In this document: positions 50,227 through 60,119 of the stretch, in pieces | Layout: the number at the start of each line of letters is the position of its first letter | Numbering within the stretch: the stretch's first letter is position 1 | NCBI GenBank assembly: GCA_030248135.1 | Contig: JASANC010000619.1 | Location: 16,650 to 80,649 of the forward strand | From: Theristus sp. LFF4_11 | Lineage: Eukaryota > Nematoda > Chromadorea > Monhysterida > Xyalidae | Length of the DNA stretch: 64,000 nucleotides | Direction of reading: 5' to 3' | Position numbers and translations under genes: made by a program | The notes under the pieces: model-generated | Told to the model about the DNA's origin: nothing | The model's input: only the letters and a program-made list of their open reading frames with translations | The model's database searches: none

Positions 50227-52115
50227 CCATAGTTGTTCTAGGGGGGGGGCCGCCCCCCCCAAAAAATTTCGAATCTATCTCTATCAGACAGGTTTTTTCG
50301 GCTCAGCTATTATCTATCCAAAAAAATTTCTCAGTCAGCTATCTATCTGAAAATTTTTGTCTTCGAAGACATGAAATGAGTCAATTTTTGACCAAAATTG
50401 ACCATTTTTGCTCGTAATTCTTGAAAATTTCGCTAATTTCAGGTAAAATACGCGTTTATACTTGATTTTTTAGTGTATTTATTTTAGCATTATTTTGCTG
50501 TTTTTATATATTTTTTAGCGTTTTGGCTATCTATCTATCAAATTTCAAAATTTTGACCGCCCCCCCCCCAAAGTCACATGGCCCCCCCCGCGGCCCCCCC
50601 CCCAAAATTTTCCAGCTATCTATCTATCTAGAAAATTTGCTCCAGCTATCTATATCGCCCCCCCCCCCAACCCCTCGGCTCTGGAACAACTATGGGTGGT
50701 ACTGATCTCTATCAAACAGGTTTTTTCGGCTCAGCTATTATCTATCTAAAAAATTTTCTTAGCCAGCTATCTATCTAAAAAATTTTGTCTTTGAAGACAT
50801 AAAATGAGTGAATTTTTGACCAAAATCGACCATTTTTGCTCGTAATTCTTGAAAATTTCGCTAATTTTAAGTGAAATACGCGTTTATACTTTATTTTTAG
50901 TGTACTTTTAGCATTATTTTGCTGTTTTTATAGCTTTTTAGCGTTTTAGCTATCTATCTATCAAATTTCAAAATTTTGACCGGCCCCCCAAAGTCACATG
51001 GCCAATTATAATGGCCATTGGCCCCCCCCGCGCCCCCCCCCCCCAAATTTTTCAGCTATCTATCTATCTGGAAAATTTGCTCCAGCTATCTATATCGGCC
51101 CCCCCCCCCAACCCCTCGCGGCTCTGGAACAACTATGTCCAGAGAAGTTTTTTCGGTTGGCCTACATAAGTCACAAAATATATAGGGCGTTAATTAAAGT
51201 TAACTTCACGCTCTTTACTGGTTTCTTCTTCTTTGCCCGTTTTTCTTGGTATCATTGCGGCCTCTGGCCCGAAGAGTTGCGCCCCGTTCGATTCCGGCCC
51301 AAATATTTCGGGCCCGGACGATTCCAGCCCGAATATTTCCGGTCCGGACGATTCCGACCCGGCGAATTTTCCCCAGAACGACCAATAAACTGCTGGGAGT
51401 TGGGAGGATTGATTTTTTTTTCGCATTCCACAATTAACGATTTTAAAATGATTAAAAAAAGAAAATAAACTTCAGCCAAATCCAATCCCAAAACTAAGCA
51501 AAGTTGTTGTAGGTCTCCTAAGCCAAGCCTTTTACATAAAGGCTCTTCGGAAACGTGAGTTTTTGAAAAAACTGTTTTGCCGTGATTTGTTTGATTTTGG
51601 ATTCATCGAAGATCACGAAAAACGGTACAGGTGGTTTACTATTGCTCGTAAAACATCGCCAGGCCGGAATTGTCCGAGCCCGAATTCTCCGGGCCGCAAT
51701 CGAACGGGCCGCAATGAGCGGGCTGCAACTCTTCAGGTCGCAATTACTGAGCCGCAATTGAACACACACCTGCGTGAATTGGTGCAAGTGGGCTGAGTTT
51801 TGTCTTATTGGATTCGGATTTCACATTCTCTCATTCCCATTCCGTGACTTATGAAGCTTCACGAGTTTTTTCAGCTGAGCTATTTATCTATCTAAAAAAA
51901 TTTCTCAGCCAGCTATCTTCTATCTATCTAAAAAATTTTGTCTTCGCAGACAGAAAATTAGTCAATTTTTTCACGAAAATTGTCCATTTTTGCTTGAAAT
52001 TCTTCAAAAGTTTGTTAATTTTTGGTAAAATACGCGTTTATACTTGATTTTTAATGTATTTTTAGCATTATTTTGCTGTTTTTATCGCTTTTCAGCGTTT
52101 CAGCTATCTATCTAT
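50227..52115. repeat. Three 0.25-0.45-kb units with TATC microsatellites
   Basis: Units start near 50270, 50705 and 51865. Each contains a TTTTTTC(G)GCTCAGCTA-like motif with CTATCTATC runs, a GTCTTCGAAGACAT-like block, AAATACGCGTTTATACTT and TTTAGCATTATTTTGCTGTTTTTAT, and ends in CTATCTATCTATC. The first two are tandem and separated by C-run blocks. The third ends just before the gene starting at 52205. Confidence 0.85.
51255..51735. repeat. Inverted GGCCCGAAT-type minisatellite pair
   Basis: 51255-51370 is a tandem array of about 25-30-bp units (CGGCCCGAATATTTC-like). 51660-51735 is a related array in inverse orientation (CGGGCCGCAATCGAACGGGCCGCAA). Open frames here repeat SGPEIFG-like heptads and are not taken as genes. 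The intervening 290 bp includes CCTAAGCCAAGCC, a telomere-like block. Confidence 0.65.
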
Positions 52116-52204
52116 ATCCACCGCTTCCATCACTTTTTCGAATTCGATCCGACCGACATCGGCTCGGCAGTGCGGTGTTAGTTTTTATCAGTCGATTTGA
52201 AACA

Positions 52205-53209
52205 ATGGAGAACGAAAGTGGCGGCGGCAGTGCAGCGGGAATGACAATTCCTACCATTCATCTCGGTGGAATTTCTAGTTTGACCAATTGTACGTTTGTT
52301 TTGTAGCAAAAAGGTTTTGGTTGTAAAAACCAACTTTTTAGTGAGTTTTCAATTCCAATGAAAACTTTAAAACGAAACGAGTCAAACAGAAGTTAATCCA
52401 TTGGCACGTTTTTTAGTGGTGGCACGTCTTCCACTGCCATCGGCGCTGCCAGAGGGTGGCGGTGGTCAAACGCTGATCAATCACCCGCAAACGCAGCTGC
52501 TCGCATCGCAACTTCTCAGCGCAGACAGCACACAAATGGCCGTGCCCCTCGCAACTGCGCTTGCCAGATCCGACACATCCGCAATGTAATTGGAATTGTT
52601 CTTCAATTTTAATCTGTTCTAAAATTCGGAAAAGCCAAGCTTGCACCAAAAACAATCTTCCTTTGTGAAGATGAAGATCATTGAAGCATAACAATAGCAA
52701 ATACAGTCGCAATCAAATCAAAAGAAAAAAGCAGTGTATGGTTTGCAAGTTATCATTTGTGTAACGTACGACTTTATTTGTTTTGTTTTTTTCTCACTGG
52801 ATAGTGTCCTGAAAGAGAAGTACGCGCGCGCAGCAGCGAAAGTGCCGGTGGAAGTGGGCGAGCACAACGACCCCCCGCTGGTGCAGGCCATCCTGGCGCA
52901 GAATGCCGCCGTCTTTGCGAATGCCATTCAGTTGGATGCTCGACTCAGCATTTCCGATCGACTTCTTTCGCCCAACAATAACAGCAACGCCGCCGAGATT
53001 TCCACTGAAGGTTTGCGAGTTTTTGTCTTGAAATGTTTGAGCAGATTGCTGAAACTCAACAATTCAAAAGACATGCTAAGTTCAGCTCAGACGGAACTAA
53101 AACTTGCTGAAGCTTGAGCTGCACGTTTTTAGTGCTGCACTCATCCAACAACGTGCACGTGCCGTCAACGAGTGTGCCAACCGCTGACACTGTCAATTCC
53201 ACAATCAGG
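52205..53209 (+). CDS. Unidentified conserved-looking gene, 5' part (4 exons)
   Basis: Four in-phase exons (52205-52289, 52417-52585, 52805-53010 and 53133-53209) encode at least 179 aa. The ATG follows a trans-splice-like acceptor (TTTTTATCAG, about 52191). The product begins MENESGGGSAAGMTIPTIHL, has a Gly run (LPEGGGGQTL), then a GC-rich, well-structured stretch (LKEKYARAAAKVPVEVGEH; DPPLVQAILAQNAAVFANAI; LDARLSISDRLL) that looks helical and conserved. I do not recognise the family; no catalytic motif, TM segment or signal peptide is visible. After exon 4 no further exon appears before the Pao LTR at 53332, so the gene is either cut by that element or continues past it outside the window. 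Confidence 0.6.
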
Positions 53210-53331
53210 GTGCGTTTGTTTGGTTGTTGTGGCATCGCTCAGTTTGCGGTGTGCCCCGTCCGAAGCTCGGTGATAGGAACTTTTGTTAAACCGATCACGA
53301 CGCTGCGACACTGCCATTCAATCCATTCATT

Positions 53332-53544
53332 TGTTGCGGCGTTTATTGAGAAAAAATACGTTTTTATGTCCAGATACCAACACATGGAAAAAACAACAGA
53401 ATGAAACATGTTGAGAGAAATGCAACACAGAACACACAGCGCAGCTTGAAGTCAAAACATTGCAGCATGTGCGCTCAACAGTGAGAGCTCAATTGAAACT
53501 GTGAGATAACGCGCACTTTTTCTCGCGGTAGTTTTTCCGCGACA
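53332..53544 (-). repeat. BEL/Pao LTR, left copy (3' in element sense)
   Basis: 213 bp from TGTTGCGG to CCGCGACA; the ends are near-inverted repeats. Matches 61120-61341 apart from a small indel in the ACAACAGAAT run. Confidence 0.93.
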
Positions 53545-53671
53545 CTCCAAACAACAGCAAAAATGCTACTCGGTTTCGGAACAAACAATATAATGATTCA
53601 CACAATTATAAATGCATAACAATGGAATTGTAATTGGGCAACAATGGCAATGCAAAAACATTCGAATACAA

Positions 53672-54664
53672 TTATGCCAAAATTCTGCCAACGAGTCGTT
53701 GCATTTGTTCCAAAATGTAATACACAGATTGCGGAGTGTAATGCAATTGATCAGGCTGAAGCCGTAACTTAGCGAATGGTTTTACAAAATATATATGTTT
53801 GGTATTCTTGAAAGTGGTTGCAAGGCTTGAATTTAGCTCACGCGCCTTGCTCTCAGCATTTTGTTTTTCAGGGATTGGTGCAAAACAAATGAGCGGTACA
53901 TCAAATTCTTTTCGCAACTGTAATGCAAGTTTCATGAATTTGTTTGTTAACTTTTCAATGTTACTGTCAGCAAAAACCTCATTTGTCCCAACGAATAACA
54001 GCACAGACACGGATGGCTTCGGAACTTCCGGTAGAAAATTGTGAATGTCCCTAATTTTCCAACCAGATTGCGATTTTATAAAGGAGTTCCGTAGTTGGGT
54101 GATGTTCAACTTTTTGATTTGCGAATCACCGATTATTGCATGTTTGATGATTTTGTGGTCCGGTTTGCTGCGTTTCTTCATGACGGACGTATTGCCCACG
54201 ATTTCGACTGCAGACGTAGATGGCTGTTGTTCCTCGATAACGGGTTTGGCCACGGATTTGACTGCAGGCGTGGACGGTTGATTCGTCATGCTGGGGTTGG
54301 CGACTGGTTTTGCTGCAGGCGTATGCGCTTGAAACTCAACACGAAGGCCCAATGCACGGGGTACATCGTTTGTTTTCGCCCATTGCTCGCACGCATCTTC
54401 TGAAGGCGGTGGGAATTGTTTCGGATCGCGCGTCGGAGCTTTAATTGACTGTTCAACAGGCATTGAATCATCCTCAGTGGAAGTGGCAACCGACACCATA
54501 TTGGTTGAATTGCTCGCGGAGACAGCAAGAATTTCCAACATTAGGTCAGCGATGAGATCCTCTTGAAGAATCAGCTGTTGACTGGCCGCATGAGCTCCTC
54601 TTTTAGTTAATTGTGCGCACTTTTTATTGATGAGTTGTGATGCGATTTCGCGTTGATTCGCCAT
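53672..54664 (-). CDS. SGNH-hydrolase-like protein in env position of the Pao element
   Basis: 330 codons from ATG (54664; the frame is open upstream to 54721). The first half is low-complexity with imperfect PSTPAV/PSTSAVE repeats. The second half has the SGNH/GDSL blocks in order: AIIGDSQIKKL (block I, nucleophile Ser), VSVLLFVGTNEVF (block III, GTN), PLICFAPIP, and DQLHYTPQSVYYI (block V, D..H). Together these predict an esterase-like Rossmann fold with Ser-Asp-His. No signal peptide or membrane helix, so not an envelope protein. A 3' splice-like site (CACTTTTTCAG) upstream could serve a spliced subgenomic transcript. SGNH domains are known in ORF1 of CR1-type LINEs; I know of none as standard in BEL/Pao. 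Confidence 0.75.
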   Translation of the reverse strand: MANQREIASQLINKKCAQLTKRGAHAASQQLILQEDLIADLMLEILAVSASNSTNMVSVATSTEDDSMPVEQSIKAPTRDPKQFPPPSEDACEQWAKTNDVPRALGLRVEFQAHTPAAKPVANPSMTNQPSTPAVKSVAKPVIEEQQPSTSAVEIVGNTSVMKKRSKPDHKIIKHAIIGDSQIKKLNITQLRNSFIKSQSGWKIRDIHNFLPEVPKPSVSVLLFVGTNEVFADSNIEKLTNKFMKLALQLRKEFDVPLICFAPIPEKQNAESKARELNSSLATTFKNTKHIYFVKPFAKLRLQPDQLHYTPQSVYYILEQMQRLVGRILA

Positions 54665-54829
54665 AGCTGTAGCCACCGAAAGAATGCTTTGAATGTGACG
54701 AGAATGGGACGCAAGAAGCAAACGTGCTGAAAAAGTGATGTGTGTGAATGTGATGAATTGCAGAACGGTTTGCGAAATTCAGAATATGACGAGACTGAGC
54801 GAAAGAGTGCTCAGGTGAGAACGGTGCAC

Positions 54830-55031
54830 TGAGCACCTGATCGAAGCGGGCACGCTTCGAAAAATCACCCGTCCTAGCTTCCGATCAGGGCTTGCTGCAA
54901 GCGATCTGAAGTATATCGCTAGCATGCCGAAGGCCGAAATGGCCGATGAAGTCAAGGCGGACGGCATGAAGTTCGAACCTGATATATTGATCGGGAACGA
55001 TTATTACGAAGATTTAATGGACGAACTTCGT
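54830..55031 (+). repeat. Inverted arm 1 flanking pol
   Basis: 202 bp, apparently identical to the reverse complement of 58082-58283. It encodes the protease-to-RT junction and is in frame with pol here. Confidence 0.92.
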
Positions 55032-58000
55032 AACAAATTGCGCTTGCCATCCGGCTTATGGCTTGTTCCGTCGAAGCTGGGATACCTGCTTTCAGGCAAA
55101 GCAAAATACCCAGTTGACACATCGGTGTCTGTCGGAACATGCAGCATTTTCAGCATTCAACTCGGATCCGACAAAGAACCACCTGACATTTCGGTTGCCA
55201 ATGAATCATCGGAGATGCACGACTTCAGCCGATTTTGGAACGTGGAGGACCTTCATGGTCTCTCGGATCAAAAGGAAGAGGACGCACTTGCCATACGTCG
55301 TTTCCAAGAAACGATTCGTATCGACGAAAACGGACGTCCAGAAGTCGGATGGCCGTGGATCGACGAAAAACCGGACTTACACGACAACTTCGGTTTGGCA
55401 ATACGTCGCTTCAAACAACAAGCAGTACGGTTTTCCAAAGACCCGGAAATGCTGAAACAGTATACCAAAATCGTTGAAGGACAACTCGAAAAAGGAGTCC
55501 TGGAAGATGTTCCAGATCAACCGGACGGTCTGGTGCATTATTTATCGCACCATTGTGTAACAACGATGGAAAAAGAAACAACGAAACACCGTGTTGTTTG
55601 CGATGCTTCTGCTGCCACGCCAGAAAAAGGAGCGTCGTTGAACGATTGCATGGTGGCAGGTCCTAACATGCTTCCGGACCTTCTCGGATTGCTATTGCGA
55701 TTCCGAACATTCAAGATCGGCGTCGTCAGTGACATTGAAAAAGCATTTTTGCAGATATCACTAAAACGATCCGACCGTGACTGTACCAGGTTCATATGGT
55801 ACAAAGATTCGTCGAGACCGCTCGACATCAACGGGAACATCCGACTGCTTCGATTTGCTCGTGTTGTATTTGGAGTGAAAGCGTCACCGTTCTTGTTGAA
55901 CAAAACGTTGCATCATTTGCTACAACAAGAAGAGAATCCGGTTGCTAAGGAAATCTCCGAAGCAATGTATGTGGATAATCTGGTGTATGGTGCGACAACG
56001 GAAGAGGAGGCATTGAAGTTCCACGACTACACCAAGAAACTATTCAATCGCTGGTCGATGAACCTTCGACAATTTGCCGCCAATTCCGAAAAGTTCAAAC
56101 AAATGATTCCGAAAACAGATCAAACATCAGAATCGAAAATCAAAGTGCTTGGAGTGCCATGGTGCACGAACACGGACAAAATGGGTTTCGTGCCCATCAA
56201 ACGGACTCCATCCACAAACGAAGTAACGAAACGGTCTGTGATGCGAATTCAAGCTTCATTGTTCGAACCACTTGGACTGGCGACTCCTGTAACTGTGAGG
56301 TCCAAGTTGTTCGTACAGTCGTTATGGAAGCAGGGGTTTGACTGGGATACAGCGTTACCAAAGGATCTATGCGATCAATGGCAAGAAATTCAACACGAAC
56401 TTGAGAAACTAAACGAAATCTCCTTTCCAAGATTCGTTGGAACCATTGACAGCAACGCTCAAATCCATGCATTCGTCGACGCCTCTGCAACAGTGAGTGC
56501 TGCTTCAGTTTACTTGCGTGTACCGACAGAAAACGGTTACAAGAGCAATCTGATTTTGGCCAAAAACCAACTGGCACCCACTCAAAAACAAGCAACAATA
56601 CCAAGGCTGGAATTGAAAGCCCTTGTGCTCGGTGTGGAAGCAGTCGAATTTGTCCGACGACATCTGAAAGTGCCTGACCAATGCAAAACATTCATCTGGT
56701 CGGATTCGCAAGTAGCCCTCAGTTGGCTGCGTTCAAAGAAGGCCTTGAGCATTTATGTCGAAAATCGGGTGAAACGGATTCGAACTTGCAACGCAACGTT
56801 TCGATACATCAAAACAAGCGAGAATCCTGTCGATGTTGCTACACGATTGTTTCCAGCTGAAAAATTAACCGACTTGTCTCACACCTGGTGGACAGGTGCG
56901 AAATTTCTGAAGAATTCAGAAGAAACATGGCCGCATTGGAACATGCCAGAATCGACACCAGAACTGCTACAGGAGGTGGCTGCTGAAGAAAAGAAAACGC
57001 AACCAGCTATTGAACTGCAGCTGAACCCAATACAAGCCGAAGAGCAGAATAATAATCGACTCGTCGATTTCGGCCGCTATTCCAGTCTGCTGAAACTGAT
57101 TCGAACAACTGCGTTGGTACTGCGATTTGTTCGAAAACTAGCCATGAAAACGTTATCTCAAGAAAGTCAGCGCAAATCGACAATTTTATCAGCGTTCAGC
57201 AAAAGCTGTGAGTCATCAATCACACTGAATGATTCAAAGAAGCTTCTCATCAGAGCAGTCGAAATGAAGAACGCTCAGAGCTTCTTGGACTATTATGTTC
57301 AACGAACAGAAATTGGTGACTCGATGCACAATATCAACTGCGAAAAAATAAAGCAAATGGGCCTGGTCAAAGACGACCACGGTCTCATCCGTGTGCAAGG
57401 CAGGTTGGGCAACTCAGCCTTGAATTACCCGGCGAAAGTTCCGATTCTGCTGCCGAAAAATCACCCGTACACAAGGTTGGCGATTCAACGGGCACACGAA
57501 ATCTCCAATCATGCTGGCACTCAACAAACATTAGTAGCTCTCCGCTCGAGATACTGGGTGCCCAGCGGAACACAACAAGTAAGTAAAGTCTTGAAGGCTT
57601 GCCATCAATGTCGTCGTCTGAAGGGTGGCCCTTACTCACTGCCACAAATGCCTCAACTACCAACAGAACGTATCACTAAAAGCAAATGTTTCGAAAATAT
57701 CGGAATGGATTTTTTCGGACCGTTCAATATCAAAACGAACCATGGCAACTCAACAACAGTGAAGAAAGTATGGGCAACACTGTTCGCTTGCATGACCACC
57801 AGAGCAATTCACCTGGAGGTTGTGGAAGACATGACAGCGAAATCAACGCTCAACGCCATTCGACGATTTATTAGCCGTCGAGGCAAACCAGCCTTGATCC
57901 AATCCGACAACGGAGGACAGCTGGTCCTGACGAAAAAGGCCATGGATGCATGCTGGCAGACCATTCAAACGGACGACGAACTAATCAACTATTGTGCCAA

Positions 58001-58109
58001 CACAGGAATCGAATGGAAACTAATACCTGCCTTTGCTCCTTGGCAAGGAGGGCATTACGAAAGACTAGTTGGCACGGTAAAACGAAGTTCGTCCATTAAA
58101 TCTTCGTAA
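54924..58109 (+). CDS. pol: BEL/Pao pol: reverse transcriptase, RNase H, integrase; C-terminus lost
   Basis: 1061 codons from the ATG, with the frame open upstream through the inverted arm. Residues 1-36 repeat the end of the gag-protease ORF. RT covers about 150-420, with VVSDIEKAFLQI (Asp270) and MYVDNLVYG (349-352, YVDN where YVDD is usual). RNase H-like residues: Asp519 (HAFVDAS), Glu564 (RLELKAL), Asp594 (IWSDSQVAL). Integrase: HEISNH and CHQC zinc site (858-896), then Asp929 (GMDFFGPF), Asp995 (QSDNGG) and Glu1047 (GGHYERL). The frame leaves real pol sequence at GTVKR and ends a few codons later inside the inverted arm, so the integrase C-terminal domain is missing. It faces opposite to gag, LTRs and PBS. 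Confidence 0.95.
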   Translation: MPKAEMADEVKADGMKFEPDILIGNDYYEDLMDELRNKLRLPSGLWLVPSKLGYLLSGKAKYPVDTSVSVGTCSIFSIQLGSDKEPPDISVANESSEMHDFSRFWNVEDLHGLSDQKEEDALAIRRFQETIRIDENGRPEVGWPWIDEKPDLHDNFGLAIRRFKQQAVRFSKDPEMLKQYTKIVEGQLEKGVLEDVPDQPDGLVHYLSHHCVTTMEKETTKHRVVCDASAATPEKGASLNDCMVAGPNMLPDLLGLLLRFRTFKIGVVSDIEKAFLQISLKRSDRDCTRFIWYKDSSRPLDINGNIRLLRFARVVFGVKASPFLLNKTLHHLLQQEENPVAKEISEAMYVDNLVYGATTEEEALKFHDYTKKLFNRWSMNLRQFAANSEKFKQMIPKTDQTSESKIKVLGVPWCTNTDKMGFVPIKRTPSTNEVTKRSVMRIQASLFEPLGLATPVTVRSKLFVQSLWKQGFDWDTALPKDLCDQWQEIQHELEKLNEISFPRFVGTIDSNAQIHAFVDASATVSAASVYLRVPTENGYKSNLILAKNQLAPTQKQATIPRLELKALVLGVEAVEFVRRHLKVPDQCKTFIWSDSQVALSWLRSKKALSIYVENRVKRIRTCNATFRYIKTSENPVDVATRLFPAEKLTDLSHTWWTGAKFLKNSEETWPHWNMPESTPELLQEVAAEEKKTQPAIELQLNPIQAEEQNNNRLVDFGRYSSLLKLIRTTALVLRFVRKLAMKTLSQESQRKSTILSAFSKSCESSITLNDSKKLLIRAVEMKNAQSFLDYYVQRTEIGDSMHNINCEKIKQMGLVKDDHGLIRVQGRLGNSALNYPAKVPILLPKNHPYTRLAIQRAHEISNHAGTQQTLVALRSRYWVPSGTQQVSKVLKACHQCRRLKGGPYSLPQMPQLPTERITKSKCFENIGMDFFGPFNIKTNHGNSTTVKKVWATLFACMTTRAIHLEVVEDMTAKSTLNAIRRFISRRGKPALIQSDNGGQLVLTKKAMDACWQTIQTDDELINYCANTGIEWKLIPAFAPWQGGHYERLVGTVKRSSSIKSS

Positions 58110-60082
58110 TAATCGTTCCCGATCAATATATCAGGTTCGAACTTCATGCCGTCCGCCTTGACTTCATCGGCCATTTCGGCCTTCGGCATGCTAGCGATAT
58201 ACTTCAGATCGCTTGCAGCAAGCCCTGATCGGAAGCTAGGACGGGTGATTTTTCGAAGCGTGCCCGCTTCGATCAGGTGCTCACTTCCATCCTTCAGCTT
58301 CAGGGAAAACTTCACCAATTGTGTTCGTCGTTTTGTCTCAACCGCATCGATCGTGGACATGTTCAGCCACTTTGTTTCACCGTTGACCAGATTGAGTTTT
58401 TTCTGCATTTCTTCAGTGATGAACGACATTTCCGCTCCATTGTCGAGAAACACAGAACATAGTTGACGCTTCTTTTGGTCGTTTGGATTTACAACGATTA
58501 CTTTTGCGGTCATCAAAACGCCTTTGTTCATTTTTGATTCTGTTACTGCGGTCGCGTTCGTGATATTTATGTTTTGATTTTTGTTGTCGCAACCGGATTT
58601 GAAGCTTTCTGGACAAATTGCTGTTGCATGTTCTTTTGATTTGCATGATCTACATGATCTGGAACTGCGGCACTGTTCTTTGTTGTGGTATCTGCCTCCG
58701 CAACCGAGACAGACGTTCAACTCTTGCATTCTTTGTTTGCGTTTTTCCAATGTTGCGAATGTTCTACATTCCGTGCTCCAGTGATTGTCTGTTTTTGGAC
58801 AGAAGATGCAGAATCGGGTGGGTTGATTGTTTGCCTGGTTTGTCGTGATTTGCTTCGTATTCTGCTTCTGTTGTATATTGGACTTCTGCTTACCCTTTTC
58901 TTTGTTCTTCTGTTTTGTTGCTTGCTTCTTATATAATGCTTCTTGTTTTTCTTGTTTCACATTCACTGCGCACGTTGTTGTTTGTTGGCTTTCGTTTTGT
59001 TGTTTCTGTTTTTTCTTCTTGTTTTGTTGTTGTTTCTCTTTGCCGTGTCCCATGATCTGGTTTGTTTGCTCTCGATTCTTTAGCATTTGCCAGAGTGTGG
59101 ACATCAATTCTTGGATAGTCCACTCTCCGATGTTTTTTGTTTCTTGCAGTTTTGCGACTATCGCGTATGGCATTTTTTCGATTATCATTTGCACAACTAG
59201 CGATCGACCCTCCAGAGTTTCTAAGGTATCACCCAAAGCATGGAGTTGCCGAATGGCTCGATCAGCCGTTTCTAGTGTGTTTCGTATCGAATCCAGCTTG
59301 TTGTCGCCGGCATACGGCAGTTGTCGCAGACTGGAGTAAAGATTGTTCTTGATGAACGTCACATCACCGAACTGACGACAAATAACTTCAAGAACCGCTT
59401 GATAATTACTGTTGCTAGCAGTGTAGCCATCGATGGCTCTCGCGGCCTTGCCAGTTAGCATCATTTTAAGATACATGAATTTGTCAACTTCTGTCAGTTC
59501 CGGATTAAAGTGGATCGTCGTCTGAAACCTATCCCAGAATTCAATCCAATGCAAAGGATCGCCGTCAAACAGCAGTGGTGGTTGCTTTGGCAGTTTGACT
59601 GATGCAACTGCTGGAGGACGACTACGACCAGTTTCTTGCGGAAAAGCTGTCGGTCGCACCAATGGCATGTTGAAACCGTGCGGTCCAGGCGTGCCAGTCG
59701 CTGGAGCTCCATGGAATGGCATCGGCATCGTTGTGGCCGTCGCACTTCCAGTGACCGGTCCCGTTATTGACAACTGAGCGAACGGACCTGTCAGTGTCGT
59801 TGCGCTGGACAGCGTTGTCGGCTGACTTCTGGACGGTCGATCGAACAATGGGTAAAAATTAACCGCAGTTGCTGCAGTGCTCAACGGCATTGAAAGTCCA
59901 CCTTGTGTGGGAATGTGTTGCATAGTTGTTGAACCTGCAGCCGTTTGTTGCGGCGTTGCCGAAGTATCGGTGAATGTGTTGTCCGTGCCGGTCTGGCCCG
60001 CTTGGCACACAAGCATAGCCGCGGTGCAGCCGACTGCTTGTGTGGTTGAACCCGCATCACCCCCCGCACGTTGTTTGATCAC
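58055..60082 (-). CDS. gag: BEL/Pao gag-protease ORF
   Basis: 675 codons; the frame opens at a GTG after an upstream TGA, so the true N-terminus may be joined by splicing from the leader ORF (donor near 60566, acceptor TTTGAG near 60092, phase compatible). Residues 1-150 are Thr/Pro/Gly-rich. A capsid-type domain (DUF1759-like) runs about 165-340, from PLLFDGDPLHWIEFWDRF. A Lys/Gln-rich linker follows, then three CCHC knuckles (CIFC...HWSTEC, CLGC..YHNKEQC, CRSC..EHATAIC, about 425-490). The protease has FLDNGAEMSFI (about 545-555; DNG rather than DTG/DSG) and ILIGNDYYEDLM. The frame runs through the inverted arm into antisense pol and stops, so no gag-pol continuity remains. Confidence 0.9.
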   Translation of the reverse strand: MIKQRAGGDAGSTTQAVGCTAAMLVCQAGQTGTDNTFTDTSATPQQTAAGSTTMQHIPTQGGLSMPLSTAATAVNFYPLFDRPSRSQPTTLSSATTLTGPFAQLSITGPVTGSATATTMPMPFHGAPATGTPGPHGFNMPLVRPTAFPQETGRSRPPAVASVKLPKQPPLLFDGDPLHWIEFWDRFQTTIHFNPELTEVDKFMYLKMMLTGKAARAIDGYTASNSNYQAVLEVICRQFGDVTFIKNNLYSSLRQLPYAGDNKLDSIRNTLETADRAIRQLHALGDTLETLEGRSLVVQMIIEKMPYAIVAKLQETKNIGEWTIQELMSTLWQMLKNREQTNQIMGHGKEKQQQNKKKKQKQQNESQQTTTCAVNVKQEKQEALYKKQATKQKNKEKGKQKSNIQQKQNTKQITTNQANNQPTRFCIFCPKTDNHWSTECRTFATLEKRKQRMQELNVCLGCGGRYHNKEQCRSSRSCRSCKSKEHATAICPESFKSGCDNKNQNINITNATAVTESKMNKGVLMTAKVIVVNPNDQKKRQLCSVFLDNGAEMSFITEEMQKKLNLVNGETKWLNMSTIDAVETKRRTQLVKFSLKLKDGSEHLIEAGTLRKITRPSFRSGLAASDLKYIASMPKAEMADEVKADGMKFEPDILIGNDYYEDLMDELRFTVPTSLS
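58082..58283 (-). repeat. Inverted arm 2 flanking pol
   Basis: Reverse complement of 54830-55031; in frame with gag-protease on the minus strand. The breakpoint falls at a short CGAAG shared between pol and the arm. Confidence 0.92.
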
Positions 60083-60119
60083 ACAGGAAACTCAAAGTGT
60101 ATGATACAGGAGATGTCAC

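Noticed and set aside
53672..54721. Envelope glycoprotein in the env position of the Pao element
   Set aside because: No signal peptide, membrane anchor or Cys pattern; SGNH blocks fit better.
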